Shown here: piece after piece, positions 5,231 through 7,155 of the stretch | Position numbering within the stretch: position 1 is the first letter of the stretch | Layout of the letters: each line of letters begins with the position of its first letter | Program-made: the position numbers and the translations under genes | Notes under the pieces: generated by a model | Databases searched by the model: none | Told to the model about the DNA's origin: nothing | Seen by the model: only the letters and a program-made list of their open reading frames with translations | Origin: Thermoplasmata archaeon | Lineage (GTDB): Archaea > Thermoplasmatota > Thermoplasmata > Thermoplasmatales > Thermoplasmataceae | Length of the DNA stretch: 7,155 nucleotides | Assembly: GCA_021811505.1 (NCBI GenBank) | Contig: JAJZOM010000124.1 | Span: forward strand, 1-7,155 | Direction: 5' to 3'

Positions 5231-5577
5231 GTCATCTCTCAACACTTCTTCTAATGACACATCTCAAATTGGTAACAGATTCATCTTCATCAGGCCTCAA
5301 TGGCAATTCCATTCTTGTGAGCATATGGAACCTGGTGATGGGCTTTATCACAGGAATCATGGATGCCATTGTGGGAGCTGCAACCAATGTCATATATGCC
5401 ATGGGTTCGGCCTTCCAGCAGATTCTCTTTGCATGGGCATCAAGTGCTGCCTCGTACGGGATATGGAGTTTCCTCATGGCCGGGGTATCCCTGGTCCTGA
5501 CATTCTTCATCGTATACTTCGTCATGGATTTCGTTGGTGCTGAGAAGGACGTGGAAGGCATGGAGGAAGCCCTCTAG
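5227..5577 (+). CDS. Small two-helix membrane protein, type A
   Basis: A 116-aa protein with a polar N-terminus, a long hydrophobic and Gly/Ala-rich region (about 29-58, starting after W34-N35), a short amphipathic linker with Q-Q and W70, a second strong membrane segment (about 79-102) and an acidic tail (EKDVEGMEE, 106-114). No family is recognised; the size and two-helix layout are seen in pilin-like or channel subunits of secretion systems, but that is only an analogy. GGAGG at 5213-5217, nine bases upstream, supports the ATG at 5227, which overlaps the previous stop (ATGA). Its architecture resembles the next gene: a W-N pair ahead of the first hydrophobic region, a second hydrophobic helix and acidic residues after it. 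Confidence 0.7.
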   Translation: MSHLSTLLLMTHLKLVTDSSSSGLNGNSILVSIWNLVMGFITGIMDAIVGAATNVIYAMGSAFQQILFAWASSAASYGIWSFLMAGVSLVLTFFIVYFVMDFVGAEKDVEGMEEAL

Positions 5578-5916
5578 ATGTGCCAGTCCGTATGGTATAA
5601 TCCCACTTCCTGGGGATGCGGTGTGTCAAATGCCTGGAATTCCCTGACATCAGCATTCCAGAAGAGGGTTGCTGGTCCCTTTGTAAAAGCACTGATGCAC
5701 CTTTTCTTCTCGCTGATACACATAGTGGTATATGCCATACTGGACGGCCTCACCACCCTGATCAAGACGGAACTGTCCCTGATCACCGATGCCTCGAAAT
5801 CCCTTGGCATTCTTTCCCTGCCGGTCTTTGCAGGCCTCTTTGTCGCGTTCTTCTCAATTATGTTCCTCGTTGCCGGTGAAATGAAGGATATTCCAGTTCT
5901 GGACGTGTTTGCATGA
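5578..5916 (+). CDS. Small two-helix membrane protein, type B
   Basis: A 112-aa protein beginning the base after the previous stop, with GGAGG at 5562-5566 (eleven bases upstream). The N-terminus has two cysteines (C2 and C14) and four aromatics, then W20-N21, an amphipathic stretch (about 22-36), a first hydrophobic helix (about 37-60), a linker with acidic and Ser/Thr residues (64-75) and a second membrane helix (about 78-99) followed by GEMKD. Length, order of segments and the W-N pair mirror the gene before it, so the two may be diverged duplicates or partner subunits. Function is unknown. It overlaps the large PKD-domain gene by four bases (ATGA, 5913-5916), which ties it to a cell-surface function. 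Confidence 0.7.
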   Translation: MCQSVWYNPTSWGCGVSNAWNSLTSAFQKRVAGPFVKALMHLFFSLIHIVVYAILDGLTTLIKTELSLITDASKSLGILSLPVFAGLFVAFFSIMFLVAGEMKDIPVLDVFA

Positions 5917-7155
5917 ATACAGGAAAAGGAAAGCTGCTGCTTCCATTGATTATCTCAGTTATCGCACTTCTGGTTCTCGTAAACCTTAGCCCAATGGCTT
6001 CCCACACCTCAGGGGCAAGGCCTGATACCTCCACAAACGATCAAACCATTTGGATCTACCAGGGCAACAGGTTAATCTATCACGGAAATGGTAGCACCTC
6101 AAACACATCCTTTGGCATTGGTACCATAACTCAGGATGCCGGTGAGCCCATCACTTATAATGCTACGATATACCAGCCGGACTGGGAGATTGACGGAAAT
6201 AGTCTCTATTCCGGTTCGTCATATACCCTTGATTTGTCGCCCGGAAACTACTCATATAACGACACAAGAGCTTCCCCTGCCCTTCTAGGTTACGTTAACC
6301 TGGAAACAGGCCTCACATACGCCATAAGCTGGAACATAACCACAGTGAGCCCTCCAAGTGCACATATAACTGCACCTGAGAACATCGACAAAGGGACACC
6401 GGTACAGTTCCAGGGAAGTGCAACCGGCGGCATCGGTTCACAATATAATTACACCTGGAATTTCGGGAACGGGATCACGTCCACACTCCAGGATCCCACT
6501 GTGACATTCAACCATAAAGGCACTTACGAAGTAAACCTCACTGCATCCGATTATACAGGGGGCTACGGGAACACGAGCTTCAACGTAACAGTGGGAAATC
6601 CGCCTTCAGTTTCATACAAGCCTCATTCGACCACTCTAAGACCAAAGGAAAACTCATCCGCAACCCCACTGAATGTCAATGAGGAATACTACAATTCAAG
6701 AGATTCAACAGGAGCACTTTACCATGCATGGATGGATTTCTCTGAGAATATTGCAACATACAATGGCACCCTCAATGCATTCGACGGCGGAGAGTTTGCC
6801 TTTGTGCCCGGTTTTTACTCAGGGTCAACAGCGGAATATACCATAGGGACTGTATATGTCAACGCCACCTATGGATCCCATACGCTGAACTGGTCCCATG
6901 TTTACAATGTGCTTACTGCCCTGGGCTCAAGCACATATTATTACTCGATGGCCCCGGTATGGCATCTAGGTGAACCCTATCACGGTTCGGTGAATTTCAA
7001 CATTACCATCACCCCTGATCCCGGACACCCGTACGCCGGATTTGGAAACATTCCAGTGGGATTTGTGACACGTTCAGTTAGTGGGAACGGATCGTACGGC
7101 CAGACTAATTTCACATGGTCGGGAAGCCCGTCATCCTCACCCATACCATTCACGC
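5913..7155 (+). CDS. Secreted PKD-domain surface glycoprotein (3' end outside window)
   Basis: An open frame runs from the ATG at 5913 to the end of the window without a stop (414 complete codons). The N-terminus has a short basic start (GKGK) and a hydrophobic segment at about 9-24, a signal peptide or membrane anchor. Residues about 147-228 look like a PKD domain, an immunoglobulin-like fold: G-x-P-V-Q-F-Q-G-S-A near 161-170, YTWNFGNG (180-187) in place of the usual W-D-F-G-D-G, and HKGTYEVNLTASD (201-213). The visible part has at least 17 N-X-S/T sequons, so it is probably heavily glycosylated. PKD domains mediate protein or carbohydrate contacts in archaeal surface layers and secreted enzymes. 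No enzyme domain is visible here. There is no Shine-Dalgarno, so translation probably relies on coupling through the ATGA overlap with the preceding membrane protein. It is likely the large outer component of the operon's apparatus. Confidence 0.8.
   Translation, partial: MNTGKGKLLLPLIISVIALLVLVNLSPMASHTSGARPDTSTNDQTIWIYQGNRLIYHGNGSTSNTSFGIGTITQDAGEPITYNATIYQPDWEIDGNSLYSGSSYTLDLSPGNYSYNDTRASPALLGYVNLETGLTYAISWNITTVSPPSAHITAPENIDKGTPVQFQGSATGGIGSQYNYTWNFGNGITSTLQDPTVTFNHKGTYEVNLTASDYTGGYGNTSFNVTVGNPPSVSYKPHSTTLRPKENSSATPLNVNEEYYNSRDSTGALYHAWMDFSENIATYNGTLNAFDGGEFAFVPGFYSGSTAEYTIGTVYVNATYGSHTLNWSHVYNVLTALGSSTYYYSMAPVWHLGEPYHGSVNFNITITPDPGHPYAGFGNIPVGFVTRSVSGNGSYGQTNFTWSGSPSSSPIPFT

Noticed and set aside
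4856..5260. Minus-strand 134-codon open frame opposite the four-helix protein
   Set aside because: It is antisense to a convincing membrane protein with a ribosome binding site, and its own translation is Cys/His/Ser-rich without a domain pattern; a shadow frame.
5208..5543. Alternative + strand frame overlapping the type A membrane protein
   Set aside because: The competing frame from 5227 has GGAGG at nine-base spacing, an ATGA overlap and clear membrane helices; the alternative is Cys/His-rich and lacks these signals.

Overview
The window most likely comes from an archaeon. Genes are preceded either by a strong GGAGG(T) Shine-Dalgarno site, often 9 nt before the start, or, for the large gene at 2235, by a TATA-like box about 25 nt before an ATG with no Shine-Dalgarno, which is the leaderless archaeal arrangement. 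The secreted proteins are packed with N-X-S/T sequons, and one carries a PKD domain, as is common in archaeal surface proteins. Moderate GC (sampled lines run from about 37% to 52%) and the gene style would fit a Thermoplasmata-type euryarchaeon, but that lineage is inferred, not shown. All genes are on the + strand. The mix of small orphan genes, DNA-binding proteins, a restriction-type nuclease and a membrane-protein operon suggests an integrated plasmid or virus-like element, or another accessory island.

Region 1 (1-151) has no convincing gene. It holds a 10-bp perfect inverted repeat (55-64/78-87) and a pyrimidine tract just upstream of the first gene. Region 2 (152-2190) is a tight operon of six small genes, mostly linked by 4-bp ATGA overlaps: a ribbon-helix-helix protein with a long unknown C-terminus, a 65-aa Cys/His protein, a WDGH-motif protein, a basic 92-aa protein, a 51-aa protein whose start codon lies in the loop of a perfect 8-bp hairpin, and a winged-helix-like protein.

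Region 3 (about 2191-3917) is a single 560-aa DUF262 + DUF1524 (GmrSD-type) nuclease with its own leaderless promoter. It is more AT-rich than the genes on either side and looks like a defence cargo gene. Region 4 (3918-4065) is a promoter followed by a roughly 80-nt structured leader: one 10-bp perfect stem, then a hairpin that buries the GGAGG of the next gene.

Region 5 (4066-7155) is a second operon of five tightly spaced genes: a sequon-rich membrane-anchored ectodomain protein, a four-helix membrane protein, two roughly 115-aa two-helix membrane proteins of similar architecture, and a large secreted PKD-domain protein that runs off the window. Together they look like the components of a cell-surface or envelope apparatus (conjugation/secretion, pilus-like, or virion envelope) whose identity cannot be settled from this window. 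The two regulatory-looking RNA structures (1726-1747 and 3988-4058) and the uncharacterised surface operon are the best candidates for something new.
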